From assembly GCA_020630435.1 (NCBI GenBank), contig JAHDBJ010000009.1, forward strand, positions 78,525 through 142,524: a stretch of DNA of 64,000 bases. The letters run 5' to 3'. Under the pieces are notes generated by a model. It worked only from the letters and a program-made list of their open reading frames with translations. It was not told where the DNA came from and ran no database searches. The stretch is from Saprospiraceae bacterium (GTDB lineage Bacteria; Bacteroidota; Bacteroidia; Chitinophagales; Saprospiraceae). Both the position numbers and the translations under genes were made by a program. This document shows positions 61,905 through 64,000 of this stretch, piece by piece (the stretch's first letter is position 1; the number at the start of each line of letters is the position of its first letter).

Positions 61905-63869
61905 ATGAAAAATAATAAATTAATAATTTTATTAGTGCTTGGACTGGCCAGTATATGGTCTTGCAATAAGCATGATTTTGACTTTCAAGATACGGCTTTA
62001 AAGACAGCACCCGCTGTGATTTCACCAGAAGCAGGCACATCATTTACAGTCACTACGGCAAATATTGGAGATAATCAAGCCGTAGAATGGAGTGCTGCAG
62101 ATTTTGGATTTTCGGGCGTAATCACTTACACCATACAAGTTGATAAAGCAGGTGCTAATTTTTCTGCTCCTCAAAATTTAGGAACAACTATAGAAACCTC
62201 TATGACAGTAGATGTATTAGCCATCAATAACGCAGCCTTGGCTCTAGGTTGTACTAGAGGAGATACGGGGGCTTTAGAAATGAGAGTATGTGCTACTACT
62301 AGTGGTGTAGATGCCGCATATTCGACAACTATTCCGTTTGATTTTACAACATTTGTTGTTTATCCTGTAATTACAGGACCAACAGTTGATACAACCTATA
62401 TGACTACATTTGCAAACGTAAGTAGTGATAATGTAACAATAGACTGGACAGCAGCAGATTATGGGAATAATGAAACTTTTTCTTATAACGTACAAATTGC
62501 ATTAACAGGGACGGATTTTACGGATATTATTACGACTACTTCAGTTTCAGGATTAACCTATTCTGAGGTATTTATGAGTATTAATGATAAATTAATCGCT
62601 TTAGGCTATACACATGAAGAGCTTGTAGCTTTAGAAGCTAGAGTAATTGCCTCTGCTGATGGCGTTGAGCCCGCTACTTCTAATGTTTCTACCTTCAAAT
62701 TTGAGGTATTTGATCCTCTTATTTCATACTTATATGCGCCAGGAGATTATCAAGGTTGGGATCCAGGTTCTGCACCTTCATTGATTTCCCCTGTATCTAA
62801 TGGTGTGTATGAAGGTTATATTTATTTTACATCTACAGGAGGCATGAAATTCACAACGTCACCAGATTGGACTAATCCTGATTATGGTGAAACTGGTCCA
62901 GGTACAATTGGGTTAGGTATGGGCGGTAATATTACAATTCCAGGCATGGGATATTATTATGTAGTTGTGAATACAAATGACGGAACATGGACGGCTACTC
63001 CCACAACATGGGGGATAATTGGTTCAGCAGTGCCACCTTATGATTGGTCTGAGGATTTAGATATGACCTATGATCCTGAAACAAATTCTTGGTCGGTTGT
63101 GGCTAATTTGGTTGCAGGAGAAATGAAATTCCGAGCAAACGATAGATGGAATTTAGACTTTGGGGATGATGAACCAGATGGTAATGCTGAATATGGTGGT
63201 GCTAATATACCAATTACAGAAGATGGAGAGTATTTAATTACACTTTATTTGACACCTAATCAAGAAGGATTTTACTATTACACCGTAGGACCTGCTACCT
63301 CATATTTATATGTACCTGGAGATCACCAAGGCTGGGATCCAGCTACGGCTCCAGTTTTAGCTTCACCAGAGTCTGATGGAGTATATGAAGGCTATGTTAA
63401 TTTTCCAGGTGGAGGTGGATTTAAACTTACAGTAACACCAGATTGGACTAATGACGATTATGGTGAAACGGGTACAGGTATGATTGGTCTTGGAATGGGC
63501 GGAAATATTACTGCTCCAGCCGATGCAGGATATTATAGAGTAGGTGCTGATACCAATGCCTTAACATGGTCTGCCACTAAAACAGAGTGGGGGTTAATCG
63601 GTGACGCTGTACCTCCTTACGATTGGTCTGTTGATCAAGATCTAACGTATGACGCCACAACCGATACATGGTCTATTACGATCGCATTGAATGCTGGAGA
63701 ATATAAATTTAGAGCCAACGATGGTTGGGATATTGATTTTGGAGATAATGGAGCAGATGGCTCATTAGAATATGGTGGTAGTAATATTAGCTTAGCTACT
63801 GCAGGAACATATACCATTACATTAGATTTAAGTGGCGGTTTAGGTTCCTATACTTATACAATAGAGTAA
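61905..63869 (+). CDS. SusE/SusF-type lipoprotein with duplicated binding modules
   Basis: The 654-residue lipoprotein (Cys20 in IWSC) has two N-terminal SusE-type Ig-like domains (about 35-150 and 155-270) and then two copies of a roughly 190-residue module pair: residues 274-465 and 466-654. Each copy opens SYLY(A/V)PGDxQGWDP and contains DYGETG, GLGMGGNIT, AVPPYDWS and KFRAND. It is therefore an extended version of the neighbouring lipoprotein, with twice the binding modules. Probably a surface glycan-binding protein working with SusCD. It is followed by a strong terminator (63906). Confidence 0.9.
   Translation: MKNNKLIILLVLGLASIWSCNKHDFDFQDTALKTAPAVISPEAGTSFTVTTANIGDNQAVEWSAADFGFSGVITYTIQVDKAGANFSAPQNLGTTIETSMTVDVLAINNAALALGCTRGDTGALEMRVCATTSGVDAAYSTTIPFDFTTFVVYPVITGPTVDTTYMTTFANVSSDNVTIDWTAADYGNNETFSYNVQIALTGTDFTDIITTTSVSGLTYSEVFMSINDKLIALGYTHEELVALEARVIASADGVEPATSNVSTFKFEVFDPLISYLYAPGDYQGWDPGSAPSLISPVSNGVYEGYIYFTSTGGMKFTTSPDWTNPDYGETGPGTIGLGMGGNITIPGMGYYYVVVNTNDGTWTATPTTWGIIGSAVPPYDWSEDLDMTYDPETNSWSVVANLVAGEMKFRANDRWNLDFGDDEPDGNAEYGGANIPITEDGEYLITLYLTPNQEGFYYYTVGPATSYLYVPGDHQGWDPATAPVLASPESDGVYEGYVNFPGGGGFKLTVTPDWTNDDYGETGTGMIGLGMGGNITAPADAGYYRVGADTNALTWSATKTEWGLIGDAVPPYDWSVDQDLTYDATTDTWSITIALNAGEYKFRANDGWDIDFGDNGADGSLEYGGSNISLATAGTYTITLDLSGGLGSYTYTIE
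62724..63866 (+). repeat. Tandem in-frame duplication of a binding-module pair
   Basis: Unit 1 covers 62724-63299 and unit 2 covers 63300-63866 within the same gene. The units share many identical motifs in the same order but are clearly diverged, so this is an established protein duplication and not recent DNA amplification. Confidence 0.85.
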
Positions 63870-63905
63870 TCAGGAAAAGTTTATTTTCTTTTAAAGAAAA
63901 AACAG

Positions 63906-63937
63906 AAAGGCTGAGGCAGTTGTCTCAGCCTTTTTTA
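63906..63937. terminator. Terminator of the SusC/SusD locus
   Basis: AAAGGCTGAG and CTCAGCCTTT are perfect 10-bp arms around an 8-nt loop, followed by a T run. It lies 36 bases after the stop of the last lipoprotein gene. The minus side is also T-rich, so it may be shared with a convergent gene. Confidence 0.9.
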
Positions 63938-63961
63938 TTTACAATACTTTTTATAAATCAG

Positions 63962-64000
63962 TCACTTAAAAAAAAACTGATAGCCTATTTTTTCGATTAA
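63962..64000 (-). CDS. Possible C-terminal tail of a convergent gene
   Basis: On the minus strand the last 13 codons before the window edge read LIEKIGYQFFFK and stop at TGA (63962-63964). An aromatic-rich end of this type occurs in outer membrane barrels, and the position after a terminator on the plus strand fits a convergent gene. With only 12 residues visible this is a weak call. Confidence 0.2.
   Translation of the reverse strand, partial: LIEKIGYQFFFK

Noticed and set aside
1..64000. CRISPR array, tRNA or rRNA genes, complete insertion sequence or prophage
   Set aside because: No regularly spaced repeats, no recognisable RNA gene and no transposase or phage gene was found by reading; a tRNA scan was not possible here.

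Overview
The window is a gene-dense, AT-rich chromosomal segment of a Bacteroidota bacterium. The evidence is a fused LpxC-FabZ protein, SusC/SusD-type TonB uptake genes, BamA followed by two OmpH/Skp chaperones, three secreted proteins ending in type IX secretion (T9SS) sorting domains, TAnnTTTG-type -7 promoter boxes, and weak Shine-Dalgarno sequences with several TTG starts. The marine/filamentous Saprospiria group would fit the mix of CHAT protein, T9SS cargo and AlkB, but that placement is inference. I recognise no rRNA, tRNA or CRISPR array, and no full insertion sequence with a transposase.

Layout. 1-5.8 kb (minus strand): a partial DUF1361 membrane protein, a Coq4-like protein, a membrane protein, and a four-gene cluster (membrane protein, two lipoproteins, winged-helix regulator) with two matching palindromic operators; then an OppC-type permease. 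5.8-14 kb: GT4 glycosyltransferase and divergent Wzx-like flippase, PhnP-like MBL hydrolase, DapD, a porin-like OMP, an inositol-monophosphatase-family enzyme, a MacB-like permease and an ABC ATPase. 14-16.4 kb: lpxC/fabZ-lpxA for lipid A. 16.5-25.1 kb: a membrane-anchored protein with a PD-(D/E)XK-like signature, an exported TPR-CHAT protein, a secreted LRR-subtilisin with T9SS domain, and a secreted protein of unknown function.

25.1-29 kb: a T9SS metallophosphoesterase and TPR protein lie between a gene 3' end and a recent, truncated copy of that same 3' end; a small palindromic element with terminal inverted repeats sits in the terminator of the first copy. 29-38 kb: FabH-like KAS III, an OMP-like protein, RDD protein, Rieske oxygenase, divergent AlkB-type monooxygenase, NRDE/TANGO2 protein, DUF547 protein, a small zinc-ribbon-like protein, OsmC and an AraC regulator. 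38-47.5 kb: secreted SGNH hydrolase with T9SS domain, two small genes, a TonB receptor divergent from an MntR/DtxR regulator with a palindrome inside the receptor promoter, a lipoprotein-like gene and a fused E1 alpha/beta dehydrogenase.

47.6-53 kb: envelope assembly (bamA, two ompH) and a LEA-like repeat protein. 53.3-64 kb: a membrane-anchored HTH regulator, a sodium/solute symporter and a SusC-SusD-SusE/F lipoprotein locus, probably for uptake of an oligosaccharide. The last lipoprotein has an internal duplication of its C-terminal binding module. The most useful leads are the exported CHAT/subtilisin pair, the two mobile-looking palindromic elements, the 3.8 kb-spaced gene-end duplication, the two operator systems and the TM-interrupted nuclease-like protein.
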